Origin: DATNBT01 sp964579765
GTDB taxonomy: Bacteria; Acidobacteriota; Vicinamibacteria; Vicinamibacterales; CAVVIG01
Direction of reading: 5' to 3'
DNA length: 24,414 nucleotides
Assembly: GCA_964579765.1 (NCBI GenBank)
Contig: CAZOIK010000338.1
Location: 1 to 24,414 of the forward strand
The notes beneath the pieces are model-generated. The model had not been told where the DNA came from. It saw only the letters and a program-made list of their open reading frames with translations, and did no database searches. Below, one piece after another: positions 1 through 7,483 of the stretch. Position 1 is the stretch's first letter. Each line of letters begins with the position of its first letter. Both the position numbers and the translations under genes were made by a program.

Positions 1-594
1 CGGCGCACGCCGCGGCCGCCCGGCGCGCCGCTCGTGATCGGCTGGATCGGCACGCCGACGACGGCGCCGTATCTGAAGTCGCTGGAGCCGGTCTTCGAGC
101 GGCTGGCGTCCCGTCATCCGTTCGAGGTCCGCGTCAGCGGCAGCGGCGCGCCGCTCACGTTCGCCGGCGTCACGACGACGAACGAGCGCTGGTCGCTCGA
201 GCGCGAGGTCGAGCTGTTCAACACCTGCGACGTCGGCGTCTACCCGCTGAACGACGACGAGTGGGAAAAGGGCAAGTGCGGGTTCAAGGCGATTCAGTTC
301 ATGGCGTGCGGCGTGCCCGTCGTCGCGGCCGCGGTGGGCGTGAACCGGGAGATTATCCAGGACGGCGTCAACGGATTCCTGGCGTCGACCGAGCGGGACT
401 GGGCGCAGAAGATCGGACGGCTGCTCGGTGACGCGGAGCTGCGGCAGCGGCTGGGCGCTGCGGGCCGGCGCACGATCGAAGAGAAGTACTCGCTGGCCGT
501 CAACGCACCAAGGCTCGCGGCGCTGCTCCGCGACGTCGTCGATCGACGGATGGGCCGGGGGACCGGGGTCCCCGGAGTCAAGGACGTCGCATGA
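1..594 (+). CDS. GT4-family glycosyltransferase, 5' truncated
   Basis: This is the C-terminal part of a retaining glycosyltransferase of the GT-B fold (GT4 type), which would add a sugar from a nucleotide donor to a growing lipid-linked glycan at the cytoplasmic face. The frame is open from base 1, so the N-terminal acceptor domain lies outside the window. A GTG at 34 could be mistaken for a start, but the open frame before it and the missing N-domain argue for truncation. Visible landmarks are VIGWIGTPTTAPYL (the first strand of the donor domain), the donor-binding stretch KCGFKAIQFMACGVPVVA and the following VGVN.EII.DGVNGFLA, which are characteristic of GT4 enzymes. The last 20 or so residues are low-complexity and coincide with a DNA palindrome at 558-573. 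The stop overlaps the next ATG (ATGA), so the two genes are probably translationally coupled. Donor and acceptor cannot be inferred. Confidence 0.88.
   Translation, partial: RRTPRPPGAPLVIGWIGTPTTAPYLKSLEPVFERLASRHPFEVRVSGSGAPLTFAGVTTTNERWSLEREVELFNTCDVGVYPLNDDEWEKGKCGFKAIQFMACGVPVVAAAVGVNREIIQDGVNGFLASTERDWAQKIGRLLGDAELRQRLGAAGRRTIEEKYSLAVNAPRLAALLRDVVDRRMGRGTGVPGVKDVA
558..573. repeat. Perfect 16-bp palindrome in the 3' end of the glycosyltransferase gene
   Basis: The bases GGGGACCGGGGTCCCC form a 7-bp perfect inverted repeat around a 2-base centre, 17 bases before the next start codon. It lies inside the coding region and encodes part of a low-complexity Gly/Val/Pro tail. It could be a small palindromic insert or an mRNA hairpin. 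I saw no second copy in the window. Confidence 0.6.
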
Positions 595-1538
595 ATTTCG
601 CACTGACGGGCGCCGCCGGCTTCGTCGCCCCGCGCCATCTCAAGGCGATCAAGGACACGGGCCACCGGCTTGTCGCCGCCGTCGATCCGCACGACGCCGT
701 CGGCGTGCTCGACAAGTACGCGTTCGACGTGCGCTTCTTCACCGAGATCGAGCGGTTCGATCGGCATCTCGAAAAGCTTCGGCGCGGTCCGGCGGCCGAT
801 CGCGTCGACTACGTCAGCGTGTGTTCACCGAACTACCTGCACGACGCGCACATCCGGCTTGCTCTTCGCGTGGGTGCGCACGTCATCTGCGAGAAGCCCC
901 TCGTCATCAACCCGTGGAATCTCGACGCGCTGCAGGATCTCGAGCGTGAAACCGGACGCCGCGTGAACACCGTGCTGCAGCTGCGGCTGCACCCGCAGCT
1001 CATCGCGCTGCGGGAGCAACTCGCGTCGGCGCGCCCGGCCGACCTGCACGAGGTGGCGCTCACGTACATCACTGCGCGCGGCAGCTGGTACGACGTGTCG
1101 TGGAAGGGATCCGACGAGCGGTCTGGCGGTCTCGTCACGAACATCGGCATCCACTTCTTCGACCTGCTGCTCTGGCTCTTCGGTCCCGTTATCGCGTGCG
1201 AAGTGCATCTGCGCGAGGCGCGGCGGATGGGCGGCTACCTCCAGCTCGAGCGTGCGCGCGTGCGGTGGTTCCTGTCGAGCGACAGCGCGGACCTGCCGTT
1301 CACGCCCGAACCCGGGGTGAAGACGACGTTCCGCTCGATCACCGTGGACGGCCGTGAGATCGAGTTCAGCGACGGCTTCACCGATCTCCACACGCGCGTC
1401 TACGAGGAAACGATCGCGGGCCGTGGCTTCGGGATCGACGACAGCCGCCCGTCGATCGAGCTCTCACACCGGATCCGGCATGCGCCTCTCGCCCCGGCCG
1501 ACGCGCGGCTGCACCCGAAGCTGAGGACCACGTGCTGA
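591..1538 (+). CDS. wbpB: WbpB/WlbA-like UDP-N-acetylglucosaminuronate 3-dehydrogenase (Gfo/Idh/MocA family)
   Basis: This 315-residue NAD-dependent oxidoreductase matches the WbpB/WlbA type in length and in characteristic segments: an N-terminal Rossmann motif NFALTGAAGFVAPRHLKAIKD, the block DYVSVCSPNYLHDAHIR (about 73-89), the family Lys motif CEKPLV (100-105, catalytic Lys102), LQLRLHP (129-135) and NIGIHFFDLLLW with His188 and Asp191. WbpB oxidises C3 of UDP-GlcNAcA to the 3-keto sugar, which WbpE then aminates. The WbpD-like acetyltransferase at 3984-4574 belongs to the same pathway and supports this call; WbpA and WbpE are not in the window. The ATG overlaps the upstream stop. Its own end overlaps the next GTG by 7 bases. 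Other sugar 3-dehydrogenases of the same superfamily are the only serious alternative. Confidence 0.85.
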   Translation: MNFALTGAAGFVAPRHLKAIKDTGHRLVAAVDPHDAVGVLDKYAFDVRFFTEIERFDRHLEKLRRGPAADRVDYVSVCSPNYLHDAHIRLALRVGAHVICEKPLVINPWNLDALQDLERETGRRVNTVLQLRLHPQLIALREQLASARPADLHEVALTYITARGSWYDVSWKGSDERSGGLVTNIGIHFFDLLLWLFGPVIACEVHLREARRMGGYLQLERARVRWFLSSDSADLPFTPEPGVKTTFRSITVDGREIEFSDGFTDLHTRVYEETIAGRGFGIDDSRPSIELSHRIRHAPLAPADARLHPKLRTTC

Positions 1539-3031
1539 GGGATCTGCTGCTGTCGTCTTCCGGCGGTACGGATCGCTCTCTGGGTCGCTGCCTGCTCTAT
1601 TTCATTCCCATCGCCGCGATCGCCCTGTTCGTGCATCGCGATCTCTACGCAGGCAGGGCGCCACTGACCGGCGTCTCCCACGCGCAGCGTTCCTTTGACG
1701 CCGCCGTGAATGCGGCCTATTGCGGAAAGCCCGATTGGTACTCCGCCAGGTACTCAGTGCACACGTTTCTGACGACGCGGCCCGACCTGATGTCCCATCC
1801 GATGAGGAACGTCGTCGCCGCGCAGGCGGTGTCGGTGGACGACTACTGCGTCAAGGTCAACGATCCCATCGTGCTCGAGGAGAACTCGCTGCACTGGCTC
1901 GAACGTTTCGCCCTCTGGTCGAACGCGCACATGACGCCCGACCACCTCGTGCAGTTTCTCGGCGCCTGCCGCATGTGCATGCTGCTCGTCTTCGGTTTCG
2001 CCCTGCTCCGCAGCGGCGCGTCGGTGCTGTTCTCGCTCGCGTCGGTGGTCATCGCCGGCGACGTCGCCGGAGGCGCGCGGGACACCGCGTATACCTTCGC
2101 GATGGCGCTGCCGCTGCTGCATGCCGGGCTGTACGGCATCGCGTTGTCCCTCGAGGCGATCAAGCGGCGGGGCGCGGGTCTGTGGGTGTTTGCGCTCGGC
2201 ATGGGCGTCCTGACGGCGTTCAGCGCGGGAATGCGCACGAATCAGATGCCAATCGGGATCGGGATGTTCGCCGTCTTCCTGGCTGCGATCGCCTGGCGCG
2301 CGAGGCGGCCGGTGACGATGACGCCGCTCATCGCCGCCGTGGTCGCGTTCGCGGTCGGCTACGGCGCGTACATGGCGGTGTTCGTCGTGCCGCTCAGGAA
2401 TCCGAAGCTCGAGAACTACATCTACCATCCGTTCGCGCACCCGCTGGTCCTCGGCCTGGGCGTTCCCGAGAACGAGCTGAGCCGGCGCGAAGGGATTCAG
2501 TGGAATGACGAAGTGGGGCTGGCGATCGCGAAGCGGGTCGTTCCCGATGTCGCGTATCTCGGGCCGCACTACGACACGGCGCTGCTGGAGTACTACGGCG
2601 GGCTCTGGCGTCGTGAGCCGCGCGAGATGCTGAGTGTCTATCTGCTGAAGCTCCGCTCGACCGGGTCTGGCGTGTTCCTCTCGGCCGCCAACGTGGCCAC
2701 GCGATATCTGGTGCCGCACGGCATCGGCGAATGGCTCGATCGCCTCACCAACGGCGTCGTACTGGTCGGATTGGCGCTCGCGATGTTCGTCGTCGGTGTA
2801 TGGCGATACAGCCGCGGCGCCGGCAACCGGCTGCTCATCGTGTCGCTGCTCGGCCTGACGGCACTCGCGTCGTTCTGGGAGAGCTGGATGACGTACTCGC
2901 TCTACGTCGGGCTGTATTTCTCGATCCAGCTCTTCTTCGTCTTCTTCGCAGCGCTCGTGGCCATCCAGGCCGCCGTCGACGCCGCTGCGCGGCGCTGGCC
3001 CCGGCCGGTGTCGCCGGCCCCGGTCATATGA
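1532..3031 (+). CDS. Multi-spanning membrane protein of unknown function
   Basis: The 499-residue product has one transmembrane helix near residues 20-36, a polar, probably extracytoplasmic loop of about 110 residues, then a series of hydrophobic segments through the middle, a second large polar region (about 290-395, with HPLVLGLGVPENELSRREG and ALLEYYGGLWRREP), and hydrophobic segments at the C-terminus. The layout of clustered helices plus a large polar domain resembles polyprenyl-phosphate-dependent (GT-C type) glycosyltransferases, but I see no diagnostic catalytic motif, so the role stays open. The GTG at 1532 gives a 7-base overlap with the previous gene, and the end overlaps the GT2 gene (ATGA). 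A GtrB-like enzyme directly downstream would supply polyprenyl-phosphate sugar to such a protein, which makes a periplasmic side-chain transferase a reasonable inference. The protein at 21875-23452 has a similar architecture. Confidence 0.75.
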   Translation: MLRDLLLSSSGGTDRSLGRCLLYFIPIAAIALFVHRDLYAGRAPLTGVSHAQRSFDAAVNAAYCGKPDWYSARYSVHTFLTTRPDLMSHPMRNVVAAQAVSVDDYCVKVNDPIVLEENSLHWLERFALWSNAHMTPDHLVQFLGACRMCMLLVFGFALLRSGASVLFSLASVVIAGDVAGGARDTAYTFAMALPLLHAGLYGIALSLEAIKRRGAGLWVFALGMGVLTAFSAGMRTNQMPIGIGMFAVFLAAIAWRARRPVTMTPLIAAVVAFAVGYGAYMAVFVVPLRNPKLENYIYHPFAHPLVLGLGVPENELSRREGIQWNDEVGLAIAKRVVPDVAYLGPHYDTALLEYYGGLWRREPREMLSVYLLKLRSTGSGVFLSAANVATRYLVPHGIGEWLDRLTNGVVLVGLALAMFVVGVWRYSRGAGNRLLIVSLLGLTALASFWESWMTYSLYVGLYFSIQLFFVFFAALVAIQAAVDAAARRWPRPVSPAPVI

Positions 3032-3984
3032 ACGGGCAGGTGCTCTGCGTGATTGCTCCCTGCTACAACGAGGAGCGCTCAATCGACGCGTTCTACGCAG
3101 AGCTGGCGCGCGCGCTCGCCGGCATCGCCGACGTGACGGCGCACCTCATCTTCATCGACGACGGGAGCACCGACGGGACGCTCGAGAAACTGCGGACGAT
3201 CGGCGCGTCCGACGGACGCGTCGAGATTTTGTCGCTGTCGCGCAACTTCGGACACCAGGCGGCCTTGAGCGCCGGGCTCGACGCCGCCTCAGGCGACGCG
3301 ATCGTCATGCTCGACTCCGACCTGCAGCACCCGCCGTCGTTGATTCCCGCGATGGTCGCAGAGTGGCGGTCCGGCTTCGACGTCGTGTCGGCCGTGCGGG
3401 CGTCGACGGCCGACGCCGGCTGGGGCAAGCGCGCCTCGGCACGCGCCTTCTACTGGCTCATCAACCGGCTGAGCGACACGGCCATCGTGCCCGGCGCCGC
3501 GGATTTCGTCCTGCTGTCCCGTCCGGCGCACCACGCGCTGCTGTCGATGCCGGAGCGCCACCGGTTCCTGCGGGGCATGGTGTCGTGGATCGGGTTCAAG
3601 CGCGCGTTCGTCGAGTACTGCGCGAACGCCCGTTCGGCCGGCGGCAGCAAGTACACGTGGACGCGAATGTTCGGCCTTGCGCTCGACGCGGTGTTTTCGT
3701 TCTCGACGCTGCCGATCCGCCTCGCGTCCCGGATCGGCGCGCTCATCGCGTGCGCCGGCGTCCTCTATCTCGCGTACGTCGTCTGGGGCTACAAGTTTCG
3801 CACTGACTTCGTCGCCGGCTGGGCGTCCCTCATCAGCGTGGTCCTGATCATCGGCGGCACGCAACTCGTGTTCATCGGTCTCATCGGCGAGTACCTGGCG
3901 CGCACGTACGAAGAGAGCAAGCACCGGCCGCTCTACCTCGTCCGCGAACGCTGGCCGGCAGAAGCCGCGGCGGTCGAGCAGTAG
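3028..3984 (+). CDS. DPM1/GtrB-like polyprenyl-phosphate glycosyltransferase (GT2)
   Basis: This 318-residue protein has the standard GT2 layout: nucleotide-binding IAPCYNEE (9-16), DDGSTDGT (44-51), SRNFGHQAALSAGLDAA (71-87), the metal-binding DSDLQHPP (96-103), and two C-terminal transmembrane helices (about 232-255 and 265-292) followed by GEYLARTYEESKHRP. That combination is typical of DPM1/GtrB/ArnC-like enzymes that transfer a sugar to undecaprenyl phosphate at the inner leaflet. The start is the ATG at 3028, which overlaps the upstream stop (ATGA). The same frame stays open back to 2731 inside the membrane-protein gene, but that upstream part is arginine-rich shadow sequence and not part of the protein. 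The sugar cannot be named. The membrane protein upstream is a candidate user of the product. Confidence 0.92.
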   Translation: MNGQVLCVIAPCYNEERSIDAFYAELARALAGIADVTAHLIFIDDGSTDGTLEKLRTIGASDGRVEILSLSRNFGHQAALSAGLDAASGDAIVMLDSDLQHPPSLIPAMVAEWRSGFDVVSAVRASTADAGWGKRASARAFYWLINRLSDTAIVPGAADFVLLSRPAHHALLSMPERHRFLRGMVSWIGFKRAFVEYCANARSAGGSKYTWTRMFGLALDAVFSFSTLPIRLASRIGALIACAGVLYLAYVVWGYKFRTDFVAGWASLISVVLIIGGTQLVFIGLIGEYLARTYEESKHRPLYLVRERWPAEAAAVEQ

Positions 3985-4574
3985 TGGCGTCATTCTCCGC
4001 GCACGAGTCCTGCTACATCGACGACGGCTGCGTGATCGGAGACGACACGCGGATCTGGCACTTTACGCACGTCATGGCCGGCGCGCGCATCGGCCGCGGC
4101 TGCAACATCGGTCAGAACGTGGTCGTCTCGCCGGACGTGGTCGTCGGTGACCGCTGCAAGATCCAGAACAACGTATCGCTCTACACCGGCGTGATCCTCG
4201 AAGACGACGTGTTCTGCGGGCCGTCGATGGTGTTCACGAACGTCGTCAATCCGCGCAGTCACGTGTCGCGGAAGCACGAGTACAGACAGACGCTCGTGAA
4301 GAAGGGCGCGTCGATCGGCGCGAACGCGACGATCGTCTGCGGTCACACGATCGGGCGCTACGCGTTCATCGGCGCCGGCGCGGTCGTGACGAAGGACGTG
4401 CCTGACCACGCGCTCGCTGTCGGCAATCCCGCGCGCGTGACCGGCTGGATGTGTGAATGTGGTGTGAAGGTCGCAACCGGCGCCCTGCCGCCCGTCCAGA
4501 TCGCATGCCGGCACTGTGGCGCACTCTACCTGTCGCGGAGGCGTGCGACGCTCGTTCGCGCTGACGCTGAATGA
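3984..4574 (+). CDS. wbpD: WbpD/WlbB-like UDP-3-amino-sugar N-acetyltransferase (left-handed beta-helix)
   Basis: This 196-residue hexapeptide-repeat protein carries the segments typical of WbpD/WlbB: GDDTRIWHFTHVMAGARIG, QNVVVSPDVVVGD, IQNNVSLYTGVILEDDVFCGPS, FTNVVNPRS, the loop KHEYRQTLVKKGASIGANATIVCG and GAGAVVTKDVPDHALAVGNPARVTGW. Such enzymes form trimers and acetylate the 3-amino group of UDP-GlcNAc3NA using acetyl-CoA, giving UDP-GlcNAc(3NAc)A. It pairs with the WbpB-like gene at 591-1538. The C-terminus holds CxC (MCECGVK) and CxxC (CRHCG) groups that may bind a metal. GTG is chosen as start because it overlaps the previous stop by one base and gives the expected length; the end overlaps the ABC gene (ATGA). 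Confidence 0.88.
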   Translation: MASFSAHESCYIDDGCVIGDDTRIWHFTHVMAGARIGRGCNIGQNVVVSPDVVVGDRCKIQNNVSLYTGVILEDDVFCGPSMVFTNVVNPRSHVSRKHEYRQTLVKKGASIGANATIVCGHTIGRYAFIGAGAVVTKDVPDHALAVGNPARVTGWMCECGVKVATGALPPVQIACRHCGALYLSRRRATLVRADAE

Positions 4575-6325
4575 ACGACGTCGTCATTCGCGCGGTCGAT
4601 GTGAAGAAGGTGTACCGGCTGTACGCAAAGCCGTCGTACCGGTTCCGCGACATGTTCGGCCTGCTCGGCGATCGTCCGGGTGCGTACACCGAGCACGCGG
4701 CGCTCGATGGCGTCAGCCTGGAGATCATGCGCGGCGAGAAGGTCGCCATCATCGGCCGCAACGGCGCCGGCAAGAGCACGCTGCTGAAGATCATCACGCA
4801 CGTCATTCAGCCGACGTCCGGCGTGCTGGAGGTTGCGGGCCGGGTGCAGGCGCTCCTGCAGATCGGCACCGGCTTCCATCCAGACTTCACCGGACGCGAA
4901 AACGTGATGGCCTACTTCGCGCAGCTCGGCATCGCCGGCGACGAGGCGCGGCGGCAGTGCGATGCCGCGATCGCGTTCGCCGAGCTCGAGGAGTACATCG
5001 ACCAGCCGATCAAGACGTACTCGACGGGCATGGGCGTGCGGCTGATGTTTGCCGCCTCCACCGCGATTACCCCGGACCTGCTCGTCCTCGACGAAGTGCT
5101 CGGCGTGGGCGACGCGTATTTCGCGCACAAGAGCTACGAGCGGATCCGCGAGCTGTGCGACCAGAACGGCGCGACCGCCGTGCTCGTCACGCACGATATC
5201 TACTCGGCCGCGAGGATCTGCTCGCGCGTGATCTGGATCGACCGTGGCCGCGTGCTGTTCGACGGCGACGCGGCGTCGGCGCTGAAAGTCTACGAAGACT
5301 CGGTGCGTCAGCAGGAGGAGTCGCGTCTGCGGACGAGGAAGCGCGAGCGGCTGCGGGCGCTCGGCGCAGCGTCTCCGGATCGCACGCGCCCGTGGCTGCT
5401 CTTCGAGATCGCCGGTGCCGCCGGACGGACCGCAGTGCCTGTGTACTTCAGCGCGATCGAGCTGCTTGCCGGCGGCCGGCCGGTCGCGCGCGTCGCCCCC
5501 GGCGAGGCCGCATTCGACGAAACCGCAGGATCGCATCTAGAGCGGGAGGGCGCCGCCTGGGGCGACGCGGTGGTCCGGCAGGGCCGCGGGGCGCGGCCGC
5601 TCCTGAACTACGGCTCGCCGTTTCAGAAGGTGGCCGGGGCGTTCGCCGTCTCGAAGGACGATTTGGACCGCGGCAACCTTGCGCTCTCGCTGGAGTCGAG
5701 CGCCGACGCTCCCGTCGCGCTGGCCGTACGCGCGTTCAGCGGCGACCAGGAGTTCGAAGCCGAAATACTCGCCGTCGAGCCGGGCGGATGGACTCGCGGC
5801 CGCGTGCCGCTCGTGCCCCGCAGCTCGTCGGGTACCGGCGCCGGCGAGGTAAACCTGTCCGGCGTCCACGGCACCGGACGTGTCGTCGTCCGCAATGCGG
5901 CATTCGTCGACCCGCGAGGCGGCGAGATCTTCGTCCTCGAACACGGCCGGCCGGTGGCGCTCGAGGTCGCCTATCGCGTCGTCGATCCGTCGCTCGCGCG
6001 GCAGGCGCAGGTCGTCGTCGCGTGGCACCGCAACGGCGTGCAGGACGTGTGCAGGTTCTTCGCGAGCGACATCTGCCTGGACGGCGTGGAGGGCATGCTG
6101 CGGCTCTCGATCGATCGGCTCGCCGTCACCGACGGGCAGTACTCAATCACGATCATGATCACGGAGGCCGGCTACTACGATCGCGAGCAGACGACCTTCT
6201 ACGCGATGAATCCCGGCGTCCACTGCTGCCTGTCGCGGCTGTTCGACGTCGAGGTCGTCGATTCCGGACTCGTCGGCTCGGGGACGATGGCCGTGATCGA
6301 GGGCGGGTGGTCGGTGCGCGCATGA
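4571..6325 (+). CDS. wzt: Wzt-like polysaccharide ABC exporter ATPase with extended C-terminal region
   Basis: The first 240 or so residues are an ABC ATPase of the O-antigen/teichoic-acid export class: Walker A IGRNGAGKST (61-70), Q-loop region LLQIGTGFHPDFTGREN, signature YSTGMGVRL (150-158), Walker B LLVLDEVLGVGD (170-181) and H-loop VTHD (206-209). After a charged helix (about 245-262) comes a beta-rich region of roughly 180 residues that I cannot name, then a Wzt-C-type carbohydrate-recognition domain (about 450-575, with HGRPVALEVAYRV, DGQYSITIMIT and FDVEV). Wzt-type proteins energise export of finished lipid-linked glycan, and the C-domain reads its terminal modification. At 584 residues it is clearly longer than a typical Wzt of about 400-450. 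The Wzm permease is missing from the window and must be encoded elsewhere. The start overlaps the preceding stop (ATGA), as does its own end. Confidence 0.9.
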   Translation: MNDVVIRAVDVKKVYRLYAKPSYRFRDMFGLLGDRPGAYTEHAALDGVSLEIMRGEKVAIIGRNGAGKSTLLKIITHVIQPTSGVLEVAGRVQALLQIGTGFHPDFTGRENVMAYFAQLGIAGDEARRQCDAAIAFAELEEYIDQPIKTYSTGMGVRLMFAASTAITPDLLVLDEVLGVGDAYFAHKSYERIRELCDQNGATAVLVTHDIYSAARICSRVIWIDRGRVLFDGDAASALKVYEDSVRQQEESRLRTRKRERLRALGAASPDRTRPWLLFEIAGAAGRTAVPVYFSAIELLAGGRPVARVAPGEAAFDETAGSHLEREGAAWGDAVVRQGRGARPLLNYGSPFQKVAGAFAVSKDDLDRGNLALSLESSADAPVALAVRAFSGDQEFEAEILAVEPGGWTRGRVPLVPRSSSGTGAGEVNLSGVHGTGRVVVRNAAFVDPRGGEIFVLEHGRPVALEVAYRVVDPSLARQAQVVVAWHRNGVQDVCRFFASDICLDGVEGMLRLSIDRLAVTDGQYSITIMITEAGYYDREQTTFYAMNPGVHCCLSRLFDVEVVDSGLVGSGTMAVIEGGWSVRA

Positions 6326-7467
6326 CGGACGGCGCGATCCTGCGGCTCAATTTTCCGGAGTGCCTGGCCGGGAGTTTTCCGGCAGACCTGCCGGCGGCCG
6401 TCCGCGCGGTGGATTGTGTGCTGGACGCCGTGAAGGGCCGCGACGTCGTGAGCCTGGCGGCGCATTCACCGGAGCTGGCGGCGTTCGACTGGCCGGGCTA
6501 TCTGCGGTGCAGTATCGCGCGGATGGCGCACATCGCGGCGGCGTTGCGCCGGCGCGGGATTGCCGCCGGCCGACTGCTCGACTACGGATCGTATTTCGGC
6601 AACTTCTCGCTGATGTTCGCCGGCGCGGGATTCCACGTGGACGCCGTTGACGGCTACCGGGCCTACGGCTCGGCGTTCGCGCCGATGCAGGATCTGATGC
6701 GCCAGGCCGGCGTGACCCTTCACGACTTCGAGTCCGTCGGGCGCGACCTGCACGACATCCCGGCCGACACCTACGACGTCGTGCTGTGCCTCGGCGTGAT
6801 CGAGCACGTCCCGCATACGCCGCGGCTGCTGCTGCAGTCGCTGACGCGGGTGCTCAAGCCGGGGGGCTGCCTGGTGATCGACACGCCCAACCACGCGTAT
6901 CTCTATCATCGCCAGCGGCTGATGGCCGGGGAAAGCGTGATGGCGAACATCGCCGCGCAGTTCCGCGCCGAGCCCCCGTTCGAAGGACATCACCGCGAGT
7001 ACACGCCATCGGAGGTCGCCTGGATGCTGGAGCAGAGCGGCCAGTGCGATGTCTCGCTCGAGCTGTTCAACTACAGCGTGTACGCGCTCTCGTCGCTCAC
7101 CGGCACCGATCTGGCGAACTACTGGGCGATGGCGCTCGACCCGACTTCTCGTGAACTGATCATGGCGGTGTCGATCAAGACGGACACGGCATCGGCCGGC
7201 GATCGTCCCATGCGCTCGCCCGACGACGTGCGCGCGCTCATCGAGGAGACCGAGCAGGCGTGGGTCGACGCGGTCCCGCCCGACTTGCGGGCGCTCAGGT
7301 CCGAGAGCGCCGCGGATGCCGGCCGCCGCAAGCTCGAGGAGTACTACGTCGGCGAGGTCGCCAGGCGCGATCGCGAAATCGCCGAGGCACATGAGCAGAT
7401 CGGCGCGCTGCAGCGCGAACGGGATCGCAGGCTCATGTCGCGGCTCGCACGGCTGTGGCGGCGTTGA
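6322..7467 (+). CDS. Class I SAM-dependent methyltransferase with C-terminal coiled coil
   Basis: The 381-residue product has a Rossmann methyltransferase core: motif I RLLDYGSYFGNFSLMFAGAG (84-103), acidic loop DAVDGY (107-112), DVVLCLGVIEHVPHT (about 153-167) and VLKPGGCLVIDTPNHAYL. The last 50 or so residues (RRKLEEYYVGEVARRDREI and onward) are heptad-rich and probably coiled coil. It follows the exporter ATPase directly (ATGA overlap); in ABC-dependent O-antigen systems a chain-terminating methyltransferase often sits beside Wzt, so capping of the glycan is a plausible role, with the coiled coil as an assembly element. That role is inference. The frame is open far upstream through the whole ABC gene, but the ATG at 6322 is where recognisable protein begins. 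The stop codon is the first unit of a heptamer repeat. Confidence 0.85.
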   Translation: MTDGAILRLNFPECLAGSFPADLPAAVRAVDCVLDAVKGRDVVSLAAHSPELAAFDWPGYLRCSIARMAHIAAALRRRGIAAGRLLDYGSYFGNFSLMFAGAGFHVDAVDGYRAYGSAFAPMQDLMRQAGVTLHDFESVGRDLHDIPADTYDVVLCLGVIEHVPHTPRLLLQSLTRVLKPGGCLVIDTPNHAYLYHRQRLMAGESVMANIAAQFRAEPPFEGHHREYTPSEVAWMLEQSGQCDVSLELFNYSVYALSSLTGTDLANYWAMALDPTSRELIMAVSIKTDTASAGDRPMRSPDDVRALIEETEQAWVDAVPPDLRALRSESAADAGRRKLEEYYVGEVARRDREIAEAHEQIGALQRERDRRLMSRLARLWRR

Positions 7468-7483
7468 CCTCTGACCTCTGATG
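7465..7483. repeat. Tandem heptamer TGACCTC array bridging stop and start codons
   Basis: Two perfect units TGACCTC (7465-7471, 7472-7478) are followed by TGATG. The first TGA is the stop of the methyltransferase gene and the ATG inside the third unit is the start of the asparagine-synthase gene. Because the unit is 7 bases long, successive TGA triplets fall in different frames. A related array with the same placement is at 15065-15099. Confidence 0.75.

Noticed and set aside
1754..3082. A 442-codon minus-strand open frame opposite the membrane protein
   Set aside because: Highly charged and repetitive translation, mirror of hydrophobic codons on the plus strand; not a plausible protein.
4516..7467. 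A 983-codon open frame running through the whole ABC-transporter gene and the methyltransferase
   Set aside because: Only the part from ATG 6322 resembles a protein. The rest is Arg/Ala-rich out-of-frame sequence over a clearly recognisable ABC ATPase; long shadow frames are expected at this GC content.
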